From a virus, in IMG/VR virus record IMGVR_UViG_3300044834_000020, positions 1-44,276 of that record: DNA of 44,276 nucleotides. One strand, 5' to 3'. A program made the position numbers and the translations under genes. The notes below the pieces were generated by a model. That model did no database searches and had not been told where the DNA came from. It saw nothing but the letters and a program-made list of their open reading frames with translations. Positions 7,497 to 14,768 of the stretch are shown one piece after another (the stretch's first letter is position 1; every line of letters begins with the position of its first letter).

Positions 7497-7648
7497 AGCC
7501 GGGCGGCGAGTCGGCGCTCATCTGGCTAGCCGCTGCCCTGCTGTGCGTCTTTGCCTACAAAGGCACCGACAACGGCTGGCTCATCGTCGCGGCCCTTGCC
7601 TTCTTCGTCGGCTTCTTGCTCGACCTTCTCGCCCGGACCCGGCCATGA
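7493..7648 (+). CDS. Small two-helix membrane protein
   Basis: A 51-residue protein with two predicted membrane helices (LIWLAAALLCVFAYK and WLIVAALAFFVGFLLDLLA). GTG overlaps the previous stop. Its role is unknown. Confidence 0.6.
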   Translation: MKPGGESALIWLAAALLCVFAYKGTDNGWLIVAALAFFVGFLLDLLARTRP

Positions 7649-7740
7649 CCCGCCTCTCCGCTGCCCTTGCCCGGGTAGCGCACTGGTGGCTGTCGGGTCC
7701 CCCGCTGGCGGTCTGGAGCGAAGGACCGGTGCAGCGGTGA
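7645..7740 (+). CDS. Possible 31-residue protein
   Basis: A tiny ORF joined to both neighbours by 4-nt overlaps (ATGA then GTGA), which is the main reason for calling it. The peptide is amphipathic (RLSAALARVAHWWL). It may merely be a translational bridge between genes. Confidence 0.35.
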   Translation: MTRLSAALARVAHWWLSGPPLAVWSEGPVQR

Positions 7741-8183
7741 GCGCCCCGAGCGTCCTCGTGCCCATATGGGTGTTGGAGGACGACCCCGACTGGCGGTCCT
7801 ACCCGTCGCCGGAGTTGCGTCGGCGCTGCCGCTGGACTCTGCCGAACCGCAAGGCGTGCGGCAAGCCCGGAGTAGCCGACCTCAAGCGCGGACGAACCCA
7901 GCGTTGGCCGTACTGCGGGGACCACCTGTACGGCCGCGAGTGGCGCGATGGGCTGCTCTGGCACACCCGGTGGCTCCCCGTGTCACAGGCGGCAAACTTG
8001 ATCCCGGTTGCCCTCCTCGAACTCCGGCTTAGCGACGCGGACCGCTGCCGTGCGTACTCGATCAGGGGTTATGTCTGCACCCTCCCGGAGGGTCACTCCG
8101 GGCAGCACGAGGCGTGGGGCGTCGGCAAGCACCGCTGCTATGAGGCATGGACTGACCTCCCTGCCACCGAGGCCACCCCGTGA
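7737..8183 (+). CDS. Hypothetical Cys/His-containing phage protein
   Basis: A 148-residue protein with two halves each holding Cys/His clusters: RRRCRWTLPNRKACGKPG...YCGDHLY and RCRAYSIRGYVCTLPEGHSGQHE. The second half matches the 'C-x3-G-x(n)-C-x3-GHxGxH' small-protein pattern common in actinophages, possibly a zinc site. GTGA overlap at both ends. Function unknown. Confidence 0.65.
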   Translation: MSAPSVLVPIWVLEDDPDWRSYPSPELRRRCRWTLPNRKACGKPGVADLKRGRTQRWPYCGDHLYGREWRDGLLWHTRWLPVSQAANLIPVALLELRLSDADRCRAYSIRGYVCTLPEGHSGQHEAWGVGKHRCYEAWTDLPATEATP

Positions 8184-8317
8184 CCCCCCTGCGTCGCACC
8201 GTGGCCCTCGCCCTGCTGCCCCTGGCCGCCCTGCTCGCGTGGGCACTCGGGGACGGACTGGCCCGGACCCGACGCAACCGACGCCGACCCGGCCTCTGGC
8301 TAGAGGAGGCAGCGTGA
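8180..8317 (+). CDS. Small single-pass membrane protein
   Basis: A 45-residue ORF with one hydrophobic helix (TVALALLPLAALLAWALG, residues about 7-24) and a strongly basic C-terminal stretch (RTRRNRRRP), fitting a positive-inside membrane protein. Both ends overlap neighbours by 4 nt. Function unknown. Confidence 0.5.
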   Translation: MTPLRRTVALALLPLAALLAWALGDGLARTRRNRRRPGLWLEEAA

Positions 8318-8610
8318 ACGAGCGAACGAACGCGGGCCCGCTCGGTCGCATCATCGAGGAGGCGGCGATCCACTCCACCGTGAGTCGGTTGACCCGTGAC
8401 CCGGATCCGGCCCCTCGGCATCCGTACGCGCCTGATCCGCAGTCCGGGGCAGGAAACTGCACCTGCGGCATGGCCGAGGCACACCGTCACCACCCACACG
8501 TGTTCACTCCCGCCCGCTCTGACCCCACATCCTGCGTCTGCGCCCTGCCGGAGACAGGGCGCTGTCATGTCTCTGATCCGGGCACTGTCCCCCCGGACGG
8601 CACCCCGTGA
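8314..8610 (+). CDS. Small protein with two Cys/His motifs
   Basis: A 98-residue protein with two related motifs, NCTCGMAEAHRHHPH and SCVCALPETGRCH, each a CxC followed by His, suggestive of metal binding. The N-terminal third is helical. Coupled by GTGA to both neighbours. Function unknown. Confidence 0.55.
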   Translation: MNERTNAGPLGRIIEEAAIHSTVSRLTRDPDPAPRHPYAPDPQSGAGNCTCGMAEAHRHHPHVFTPARSDPTSCVCALPETGRCHVSDPGTVPPDGTP

Positions 8611-8834
8611 CCGCCGCTCACACCGGCCCGCTGTTCTGGGCGTTCGGGAAGGACTCGGCGGCGCTGCTGATCGTCCGTACGTCCTGGCCGTTCGAGGCCG
8701 ACGAAAACCGCCAGTCCTGGTCGAAGCGCCTCACCGACCCCTCCGACCGGGCCTTGCTTGACACGGAGTACCGACAGGCACGCGACCGGCTAGACGCCGC
8801 GTACGCCGCCCTCACCAGGGACGGTGCGGAATGA
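8607..8834 (+). CDS. Hypothetical phage protein
   Basis: A 75-residue soluble protein ending in a helix (ALLDTEYRQARDRLDAAYAA). No family recognised. GTG start overlaps the previous stop and its stop overlaps the nuclease ATG. Confidence 0.6.
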   Translation: MTAAHTGPLFWAFGKDSAALLIVRTSWPFEADENRQSWSKRLTDPSDRALLDTEYRQARDRLDAAYAALTRDGAE

Positions 8835-9301
8835 CCGCCGCTCACACTGCCCGCGGCAAGGAGACCGAACGCATGGCCGCCCGCTGGTTCCGCGCCAACG
8901 GCTACCCCGGCTGCGAACGCACCGTCCGCACCGGCTACCGCACTCCCGCCCGGGAACTCGCCGACCACGCCGACCTCGACCTGTGCCCCGGCCTCATCGC
9001 CCAGGTGAAGTCCCTGCGCCCCGCCAACCGCGCCGAACGCGCCGTCACCGGGTGGATGCGCGAGACGGAGGTACAGCGCGATGTCTGCGGTGCGGACGTA
9101 GGGCTGTTGGTCGTCCGACGGGAGGGCACGGCCGATGTCGGCGAGTGGTGGGCGTGGCTGTGGCTTGACGACGCCGCGGCGCTGCACACGGGGGGGCTTT
9201 ACACCTCCCTGTACCAGATCCCCGTCCGCCTGCTGCTCTCCGACGCCGTCACCCTCCTCCGCCACGCCGGGTACGGCACGCCCCCGGACGGTGCGGCGTG
9301 A
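8831..9301 (+). CDS. PD-(D/E)XK nuclease-like protein, possible Holliday junction resolvase
   Basis: A 156-residue protein with the fold signature of small phage and archaeal resolvases: GKETERMAARWFRANGY (E13), ADHADLDL with the acidic D48/D50, and LIAQVKSL where Q58-V-K60 fills the E-x-K position. In the family this site cuts branched DNA. The replacement of the usual Glu by Gln is seen in some resolvases. It lies in the recombination part of the early operon, which suits branch resolution before packaging. Confidence 0.65.
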   Translation: MTAAHTARGKETERMAARWFRANGYPGCERTVRTGYRTPARELADHADLDLCPGLIAQVKSLRPANRAERAVTGWMRETEVQRDVCGADVGLLVVRREGTADVGEWWAWLWLDDAAALHTGGLYTSLYQIPVRLLLSDAVTLLRHAGYGTPPDGAA

Positions 9302-9597
9302 GGCCCGACCACGTCGGCGAGCAGTGCCCTGTGTGTGGCACGCGCGCTGCAGACGACATGCACATAGCGCGTTGCAGGTACCGCGACGCGCTACGGGTAG
9401 ACCTACGGTCGAGGGCCGGCCGGAGCGGCATCCCGGCAGTGTCGGCAGACGACCTGTTCGCCCACCTCGCGAACATCTACGAGGACTCGAGCCTGGCCCA
9501 CCGGGCAGCCGCGAACGCCATCGACTTGGGCTGGCGACCCGTCGTCGGTAGCAACCCTGACCGGCTCTGGACCGCACCCACCGAGGCCACCCCGTGA
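9298..9597 (+). CDS. Hypothetical protein with CxxC motif
   Basis: A 99-residue protein starting at GTG 9298. The N-terminus has QCPVCGTRAADDMHIARC, which could hold zinc with the later Cys and His. The remainder is helical (VSADDLFAHLANIYEDSS). Position 70-90 ends with GWRPVVGSNPDRLW. No family recognised. Confidence 0.6.
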   Translation: MRPDHVGEQCPVCGTRAADDMHIARCRYRDALRVDLRSRAGRSGIPAVSADDLFAHLANIYEDSSLAHRAAANAIDLGWRPVVGSNPDRLWTAPTEATP

Positions 9598-10163
9598 CCC
9601 GCCTCGCCGCCGTCCTGGCCGCCGTCCTGCTGCTGATGCTGGCCGCACCGAAGCCCGCCCGCGCCGACACCCCCACCGGTGTGCACCCGACGCTGGGGCC
9701 GGTGGTGTGGGGCAAGGCCGGGGTCCCCACGACGGTGGAGCCGATCTTCGTCGCCTACACCGAGGAGGAGGTCGGGTCGTGGCGGCTGGACAGGGCGATC
9801 GACGGCTGGAACGCCAGCCCCGCGGTGAACCTCGTCGGGGTCCTGGAGTGTCACCCGGACTACCACCTGTGCGTCACCGTCCACACCTACCGCGCTGAAG
9901 GCATCGAGACCCGCCCCGGATGGGGCGACTCGGCCGGGGTGCCGATCCCGGTGTACGCCGCCGGCTGGTACCTCCCCGGCCGGATCGAGCTGAACACCGC
10001 GGCATGGGAGGACAACCCGCGAGCCCGCCAAGCGGTCGCGTGCCACGAGCTCGGGCACGCCCTCGGCCTCGACCACCACCCCGGACAGGGCTGCATGGAC
10101 ACCTACGCCGGGGACCCCACCACACCTCTCTGGCTACTGCCAGCGAAGGAGACAACGCCGTGA
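9594..10163 (+). CDS. Secreted metzincin-type zinc protease
   Basis: A 189-residue protein with a clear Sec signal peptide (residues 1-25, hydrophobic core AAVLAAVLLLMLAA, cleavage probably after ARA). The catalytic motif is HELGHALGLDH (H151, E152, H155, H161 as zinc ligands and base) with a Met-turn in GCMDT (M168), so it belongs with matrixin/reprolysin-like metzincins. It would act outside the cell or at the wall. The gene is embedded in a cytoplasmic early operon with GTGA couplings, which is unexpected. Cysteines C86, C93 and C150 may form disulfides. Confidence 0.85.
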   Translation: MTRLAAVLAAVLLLMLAAPKPARADTPTGVHPTLGPVVWGKAGVPTTVEPIFVAYTEEEVGSWRLDRAIDGWNASPAVNLVGVLECHPDYHLCVTVHTYRAEGIETRPGWGDSAGVPIPVYAAGWYLPGRIELNTAAWEDNPRARQAVACHELGHALGLDHHPGQGCMDTYAGDPTTPLWLLPAKETTP

Positions 10164-10576
10164 GACCGGACCCGAGGCGACCTTCTGCAGGACTCCAACG
10201 AGCCAAAGACGCCGAACATTTCCGTGAAACATGGCCTGCCTTCCAGGGGCCTGTGGATCTCAGTTACATCGACACGGAGAACTTCCGAATCGGTTGGCCC
10301 AAGCCCACCATCTACCGCGAGCACGAGGTAATCCACCTCATGGCCAACGCCCTCGACGAGGCACTCAAGCAAATCAAGAGCTTGCGTCAGTCGTTGTGGG
10401 ACGTCTATGAGGCGCTTGGCTTCGACACCGACGGCGACCCGACGCCCGACGCTGTTGTCAACCTCGGTCAGGTGGTTGTCGAGGCGGCCAGGGAGCACCG
10501 CCAGGACTCCAATGACGCCCGCACCCCACCCGACCGGGACGACGAGCCGACCCTGCCAGCGAAGGAGACGACGTGA
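10160..10576 (+). CDS. Hypothetical phage protein
   Basis: A 138-residue soluble protein, start GTG 10160 preceded by GAAGGAGA (10145-10152) as well as overlapping the protease stop. The central helix (HLMANALDEALKQIKSLRQS) may be a coiled coil. The C-terminal coding end (ccagcgaaggagac) repeats the end of the protease gene (PAKETTP versus PAKETT), suggesting a small duplication that carries the ribosome-binding site. Confidence 0.6.
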   Translation: MRPDPRRPSAGLQRAKDAEHFRETWPAFQGPVDLSYIDTENFRIGWPKPTIYREHEVIHLMANALDEALKQIKSLRQSLWDVYEALGFDTDGDPTPDAVVNLGQVVVEAAREHRQDSNDARTPPDRDDEPTLPAKETT

Positions 10577-10863
10577 GCGAGACGACCCCAGTCCGCTACC
10601 GCAAGAGGCCCGTCGTGATCGAAGCGGTCCGGTTTGATCGGTCGAACGGAGGGCCGCTGGCGAAATGGTGTCGCGGCAGGAATGGCCTTGTGTCCAATCC
10701 GAGCGATCCCACCGATGTTTTCGAGTGGATCGACATCCCGACCGTCAAAGGCGTCAGGCGTGCCGTCCTCGGTGACTACGTCACCAAGGACGAGCACGGC
10801 GAGTTCTACCCCTGCAAGCCCGACATCTTCGAGGCGACGTACGAGCGGGTGGAGGACCAGTGA
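10573..10863 (+). CDS. Conserved phage protein (YRKRPVVIEA family)
   Basis: A 96-residue protein with the strongly conserved ends of a very widespread phage family: VRYRKRPVVIEAVRF at the N-terminus and EFYPCKPDIFEATYERV at the C-terminus. The biochemical role of the family is unknown. It is coupled by GTGA at both ends. Confidence 0.8.
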   Translation: MSETTPVRYRKRPVVIEAVRFDRSNGGPLAKWCRGRNGLVSNPSDPTDVFEWIDIPTVKGVRRAVLGDYVTKDEHGEFYPCKPDIFEATYERVEDQ

Positions 10864-11216
10864 CCCCGAACGTTGCGCTGCTGCGCCAGACGATGGACCA
10901 CATCCTCGCCCACCCCGAACTGCACCGGCAGGACAGGTACGCGGTGCCGACCGAGTGCGGAACGGCCCACTGCTTCGCCGGGTTCGCCTGTGTGCTCAGT
11001 GGGCTACGGGTGGACGAGGGTGATATCCGGATTCACGGGAGTGGTCTGTACCTGGCGGACGGGCGGTCGATCCCCAACGTCGCCAGAGACCTTCTCGGCG
11101 TCGACCGAACCACCGCGTTTGAGCTGTTCGACCCCGACAACACCACCGCCGACCTCAAGCACTACGTCGACCAGATCGCTGAGCACGGCCGCATCGTGGA
11201 CCCGGTGACCCGGTGA
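10860..11216 (+). CDS. Hypothetical phage protein (CGTAHCFAG motif)
   Basis: A 118-residue protein containing ECGTAHCFAGFACVLSG (residues about 36-52), a motif found in many actinophage hypothetical proteins, followed by an ARDLLGVDRTTAFELFDP segment. No enzymatic function is known. The Cys/His arrangement might bind a metal. Confidence 0.7.
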   Translation: MTPNVALLRQTMDHILAHPELHRQDRYAVPTECGTAHCFAGFACVLSGLRVDEGDIRIHGSGLYLADGRSIPNVARDLLGVDRTTAFELFDPDNTTADLKHYVDQIAEHGRIVDPVTR

Positions 11217-11527
11217 GCGGGCCCCTCTCGCACGAGCAGCGAGCGAAGATCCAAGCCGTCGCCTGCTCGTGGCACGACGGTCCACCTTGCACGAGGTTTG
11301 AGGCGAGCAGTTGCTACAGCGCGGTGTCGGCGCTGGACGCCGCTGGGCTGTTGAACGACGACGACACCAGGGCACTGAAGGACGCCTTGGCCTCACTCGT
11401 GGGAGGCGTTGCTCTCTACGCCGGTGACGACGGCCGCAAAGCGCTGCAAGCCTGGCTGGAAGTCACACCCAAGGCCGTCCTGCGCGACGTGGTCGGAGCA
11501 CCCACCCCCGAAGGCGGCGAGTCGTGA
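11213..11527 (+). CDS. Hypothetical phage protein
   Basis: A 104-residue helical protein (GTG start overlapping the previous stop). It has three Cys in its first half (ACSWHDGPPCTRFEASSC) and a long helical second half. No family recognised. Confidence 0.58.
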   Translation: MSGPLSHEQRAKIQAVACSWHDGPPCTRFEASSCYSAVSALDAAGLLNDDDTRALKDALASLVGGVALYAGDDGRKALQAWLEVTPKAVLRDVVGAPTPEGGES

Positions 11528-11751
11528 GCGCCCTCCCCCCGGTCCCCGAAGAAGCGATCACGGCGCTCATGGCGAAGGTGGGCTGCGACCCGGATGACTT
11601 TCCCGGGCGGAAGTGGCTCAAGGGCGAACTCGAAGCCGCGTGGCCCCACATGTACGCGGCGGCCCTGCGGGATGCGGCTGAGCGGCTGGAGCCCATGCCG
11701 ATCTGCGACCTCCTGCGGCGGTGGGCTGACGAGGCGGTGAGGGGGTCGTGA
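11524..11751 (+). CDS. Hypothetical phage protein
   Basis: A 75-residue mostly helical protein (AITALMAKVGCDPDDFPGRK; AALRDAAERLEPMPICDLLR). GTGA overlaps on both sides; sits directly before the WhiB gene. No family recognised. Confidence 0.58.
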   Translation: MSALPPVPEEAITALMAKVGCDPDDFPGRKWLKGELEAAWPHMYAAALRDAAERLEPMPICDLLRRWADEAVRGS

Positions 11752-11996
11752 GCGACCAGATGCCCGACGACTGGAGGCGCGACGCCTTGTGCGCGCAGGT
11801 CGACCCCGTGCTGTTCTTCCCCGAGAGCGGAGAGTCCGTCCAACCGGCGAAGAAGGTCTGCGCCCAGTGCCCGGTCACCGCTGAATGCCTGGAGTACTCC
11901 CTGGCCCACCACGAGCGGTACGGCGTGTGGGGCGGCACCTCCGCGGACCAGCGCCGCGAGCTGGCCCGACGCACCCGAAGGCAGGCCAGCGCATGA
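11748..11996 (+). CDS. WhiB-family transcription factor
   Basis: An 82-residue Wbl protein. The four iron-sulfur cluster cysteines are C15, C38, C41 and C47 (KKVCAQCPVTAEC), followed by the GVWGG turn (59-63) and a basic C-terminal tail (RRELARRTRRQ) for DNA contact. Wbl proteins occur only in Actinobacteria and their phages; they bind sigma factor region 4 and redirect transcription. A phage copy may interfere with host WhiB regulation or serve early-to-late switching. GTG start overlaps the previous stop. Confidence 0.92.
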   Translation: MSDQMPDDWRRDALCAQVDPVLFFPESGESVQPAKKVCAQCPVTAECLEYSLAHHERYGVWGGTSADQRRELARRTRRQASA

Positions 11997-12280
11997 CGAT
12001 CAGCGCCAACGACGTGTGTGCCGCCACGGGGCTTACCTACCGCCCGCTCGACTACTGGATCCGCCGCGGACTGATCCGAGTCCCTGACGCCACTCCAGGG
12101 TCCGGCAACTACCGCCAGGTTCCCGCCAGCGAAGTCCTCGTCGTCCGCCGCATCGCCTTGCTGTGCCGCGCCGGTATGGCACTGGACGAGGCCGCCCACA
12201 TCGCCCGCACCACCGTCGAACACGGCGTACGCGCCGTCGACCTCCCAGGCGGACTGCGCCTGGTCTTCCCGGCCACCTAG
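11993..12280 (+). CDS. MerR-type HTH protein
   Basis: A 95-residue DNA-binding protein with a MerR-like winged helix: CAATGLTYRPLDYWIRRGLI, then a basic wing (GSGNYRQVPASEVLVVRRI). It lacks an effector or dimer coiled coil of normal MerR length. It is the last gene of the tightly overlapped early block and sits after whiB, so the two may control later transcription. Confidence 0.75.
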   Translation: MTISANDVCAATGLTYRPLDYWIRRGLIRVPDATPGSGNYRQVPASEVLVVRRIALLCRAGMALDEAAHIARTTVEHGVRAVDLPGGLRLVFPAT

Positions 12281-12311
12281 ACCCCACCGAACCGAGCAGA
12301 GGAGCCACCAC

Positions 12312-12644
12312 ATGACCGTCAAGATCGCAGGCAAGGCACCCGAAGGGGACGCCAACGGCCTCACCGCCATCGCGTCCGAGCTGATCGACGACCCCAGCCA
12401 GATGCACATCATCGTGGCCATCGTCGACTGCTCGAAGACGACCACCGACCACGACAAGGGCCAGGTCATCCCCACGGCCCGGATCCGACGCGCCGAGGTC
12501 ATCACCGAGGGATCCGACGGCAAACGGCTGCGCGACCTGATGCAGCGGGCGTTCGAGCGCCGCACCGGGAAGACCGTGCTCCCCCTGGAGCTCGAGGACG
12601 AGCTGCGCGCCGCGTTCGGTGAGGACGACGGGGGGGCGACGTGA
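12312..12644 (+). CDS. Conserved phage protein upstream of helicase
   Basis: A 110-residue protein (ATG 12312, GAGGAG ribosome site just upstream). The pattern VIPTARIRRAEVI...LRDLMQRAFERRTGKTVLPLEL is widespread in actinophages near replication genes. It has a beta N-terminal half and helical C-terminal half. Function unknown. Confidence 0.75.
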   Translation: MTVKIAGKAPEGDANGLTAIASELIDDPSQMHIIVAIVDCSKTTTDHDKGQVIPTARIRRAEVITEGSDGKRLRDLMQRAFERRTGKTVLPLELEDELRAAFGEDDGGAT

Positions 12645-12709
12645 CCATCTGCACCAGCTGCGGCGGCCCCGTCAACCCGCACACCGGGGAGTGCCGGTGC
12701 TCGAGCTAG
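12641..12709 (+). CDS. 22-residue zinc-ribbon miniprotein
   Basis: GTG start overlapping the preceding stop (GTGA). The peptide is TICTSCGGPVNPHTGECRC plus two Ser: a CxxC and a CxC with a His, enough for a single zinc knuckle. The Cys spacing is the main support; a chance ORF of this size cannot be excluded. Confidence 0.45.
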   Translation: MTICTSCGGPVNPHTGECRCSS

Positions 12710-12981
12710 GACCCCCCGCAAGCGACGACGCGACACTAACCGGGCCGCCGAGGGATGGTCACCCGGTGACGTCAACCTGCGGCTGCGCCGACCACCTCCA
12801 GGCCCTCGCCGCCCAACTGCTGGCCGACGCTGACCGCGCCAAACGGTCCCGCGACCGCCAGGAACGCGCCCGCGCCGAACGCACCCGCAACCGCGCCATG
12901 GGCTACGCCACCGCCGCCGGCGAGCTACGCCGCAAGGACCGCGCACCACCAGGCCCAGCGCACCAGCCGGCCACGACCTGA
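12697..12981 (+). CDS. Small basic protein, probably DNA-binding
   Basis: Up to 94 residues from GTG 12697, which overlaps the miniprotein stop; GTG 12766 with a GAGGGA upstream is an alternative start giving a 71-residue protein that begins TSTCGCADHLQ. The C-terminal two thirds is a long, very basic helix (RAKRSRDRQERARAERTRNR). No family recognised. Confidence 0.5.
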   Translation: MLELGPPASDDATLTGPPRDGHPVTSTCGCADHLQALAAQLLADADRAKRSRDRQERARAERTRNRAMGYATAAGELRRKDRAPPGPAHQPATT

Positions 12982-13008
12982 CAACCAGGCAGGAGAGCCA
13001 CACCCCCG

Positions 13009-14499
13009 GTGCCAGCACCACACGAGCCCACCACCACGGCCCGCCCCACCGCGACGAGCCGGGCGCCAGCAACGCCCGCGAACGGCTGGACCGACATCCC
13101 CCTGCCCCCCGAACCACCCGACGAGACCCGCAACGGCCACCGGCCACGCCACCCAGCCGACGAGCAGCCCCACGACAAGGACGCCGAGAAGGCGGTGCTC
13201 GGTGCCGCGCTACAGGCCCCCGACCTCATCCCCGAGCTCACCGCGATCCTGGAAGGCCACCACTTCCACCACCCCGCGCACACCGTCATCTGGCACACCA
13301 TCAGCGACCGGTACGCCGCCGGGGAACCCGTCGACGTCCTCAGCATCGCCCCCCTGATCGAGACCCACCGCACCCTGGCGGGCCTCGGCGGGCGCCTCTA
13401 CCTGCACGACCTCGCCGCCGACCCCTCCGTCATCCCGGCCAGCGCCACCTGGCACGCCCGCATCGTCGCCGCCCGGGCCGAGGAGCGCCGGGTCCTCGCG
13501 CTGGCCACCAAGCTCACCCAGACCGTGCACAGCGGCGCCGGCACTGAGGGCGTCGCGGAGATGCTGGGGCGCCACCTCGCGGAGCGCAATGTTGCCGAGC
13601 GGGCGCGGGTCGAGGTCCGCGACATCGACACCTTCCTGCACACCGACGACGACGGGTACGACTGGGTCGTACCCGGCTTGCTCGAGCGGCACGACCGGCT
13701 CATGCTCACCGGCCCCGAGGGGGGCGGCAAGAGCACGTTCTGCCGGCAGTTCGCGATCATGACCGCCGCTGGCATCCACCCCTTCAGCGGGGAGGTCATC
13801 ACCCCGGCCCGGGTGCTCTACCTCGACCTGGAGAACAGCGAGCGCCAGTCCCGCCGCAAGCTGCGCCCGCTGCGCCTGCAGGCCGGCAGCCTGCTCGACC
13901 CGGACCGGCTGCGCATCGAGGTCCGCCCCAGCGGCATCGACCTGCTCGACCCGGAGGACTCCACCTGGGTCCTCGCGCTGGTCGACGCCGCCCGCCCGGA
14001 CATCCTGATCACCGGTCCGATCTACAGAATGGCCTCCGGGGATCCCATCGAGGAGAAGACCGCCAAGCCGGTCAGCCAGACCCTCGACCGGGTCCGGGAA
14101 CGCGGCTGCGCAGTGGTCATCGAGACCCACACCCCGCACGCCGCCGGCGGGCAGCGCAAGCGGCCCCTGCGGCCCTACGGCGCCAGCCTGTGGCTGCGCT
14201 GGCCCGAGTTCGGGATCCACCTCTCCGCCGAAGGTGAGGTCGAGCACTGGCGCGGACCCCGCGACGAACGCGAGTGGCCCACCATGCTCGCCCGCGGCGG
14301 CCACTGGCCGTGGACACCGGTCGCCGACGAGGCCGCTCTGCGCTGGCACCACATCAAGTCCGCGCGAGAGAAGGCGGACGTCTACATGAGCGAGCGGGAC
14401 GTCGTAGAGGCCACCGGGATCGCCAAGACCACCGTCCACCGGGTGCTCGAGAAGTACCGATTCGACTGGCTCCAGCTCAACGGAAAGGACCCTTCGTGA
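13009..14499 (+). CDS. DnaB-N domain plus RepA-like helicase/ATPase
   Basis: A 496-residue replication protein. The Pro/Thr-rich leader is followed by a DnaB N-terminal-like domain (DKDAEKAVLGAALQAPDL, residues about 56-165), then a RecA-fold ATPase: Walker A GPEGGGKST (235-243), DLEN (273-276), a Walker B-like strand PDILITGP (330-337) and VVIETHTPHA. The C-terminal SERDVVEATGIAKTTVHRVL is a helix-turn-helix. It probably opens or moves on phage DNA at the replication origin. Start GTG 13009 has AGGAGAG at 12991-12997. Confidence 0.88.
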   Translation: MPAPHEPTTTARPTATSRAPATPANGWTDIPLPPEPPDETRNGHRPRHPADEQPHDKDAEKAVLGAALQAPDLIPELTAILEGHHFHHPAHTVIWHTISDRYAAGEPVDVLSIAPLIETHRTLAGLGGRLYLHDLAADPSVIPASATWHARIVAARAEERRVLALATKLTQTVHSGAGTEGVAEMLGRHLAERNVAERARVEVRDIDTFLHTDDDGYDWVVPGLLERHDRLMLTGPEGGGKSTFCRQFAIMTAAGIHPFSGEVITPARVLYLDLENSERQSRRKLRPLRLQAGSLLDPDRLRIEVRPSGIDLLDPEDSTWVLALVDAARPDILITGPIYRMASGDPIEEKTAKPVSQTLDRVRERGCAVVIETHTPHAAGGQRKRPLRPYGASLWLRWPEFGIHLSAEGEVEHWRGPRDEREWPTMLARGGHWPWTPVADEAALRWHHIKSAREKADVYMSERDVVEATGIAKTTVHRVLEKYRFDWLQLNGKDPS

Positions 14500-14768
14500 C
14501 TGCCGGCGAAAACAGCCTGGTCCACCTGGTCCGGGGTGGTCCAAAACCTGCGGACCGGCCCCTGACCTGCGGAAACTCCAAAGTGGTCCAGACGAAACGG
14601 ACATTGGCTGGTCCACGCATGATCAACATCGCTCTGACCTGCAGTGGTCCGCTGGTCCACCCTGGTCCCCCTACGGGGGAGAGCGCCGTTGGACCGCGCG
14701 CTCTCCCTGGGGGTAGGGCCGCGGCAACCGGTCGGGTCCTGGCTCGCACGCGAGGGGGCCGGCGTTGA
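14496..14768 (+). CDS. Possible protein overlapping the TGGTCC repeat cluster
   Basis: A 90-codon frame linked by GTGA to the helicase and by TTGA to the next gene, so ribosomes can traverse it. However, the peptide is low in complexity (many Gly, Pro, Arg, Val), resembles no family, and its sequence is dictated by repeated TGGTCC words. It may be a spacer read by coupling while the DNA itself serves as an origin. Confidence 0.35.
   Translation: MTAGENSLVHLVRGGPKPADRPLTCGNSKVVQTKRTLAGPRMINIALTCSGPLVHPGPPTGESAVGPRALPGGRAAATGRVLARTRGGRR
14518..14668. repeat. Eight TGGTCC repeats, candidate replication origin
   Basis: TGGTCC begins at 14518, 14527, 14537, 14584, 14609, 14645, 14653 and 14663. 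Two triplets have 8-10 bp spacing (about one helical turn) with single copies between. CTGACCTGC also occurs twice (14562-14570 and 14634-14642). The cluster directly follows the helicase gene, as iteron origins often do. All copies lie on the same strand. Confidence 0.5.

Noticed and set aside
11618-13147. Long open frame on the minus strand (509 codons) opposite whiB and the following genes
   Set aside because: Composition is Arg/Gly/Ser-rich without any domain, and it is a GC-skew shadow of well-supported plus-strand genes.
13210-14616. Open frame of 468 codons on the minus strand opposite the helicase
   Set aside because: Shadow of the helicase gene; acidic low-complexity sequence.
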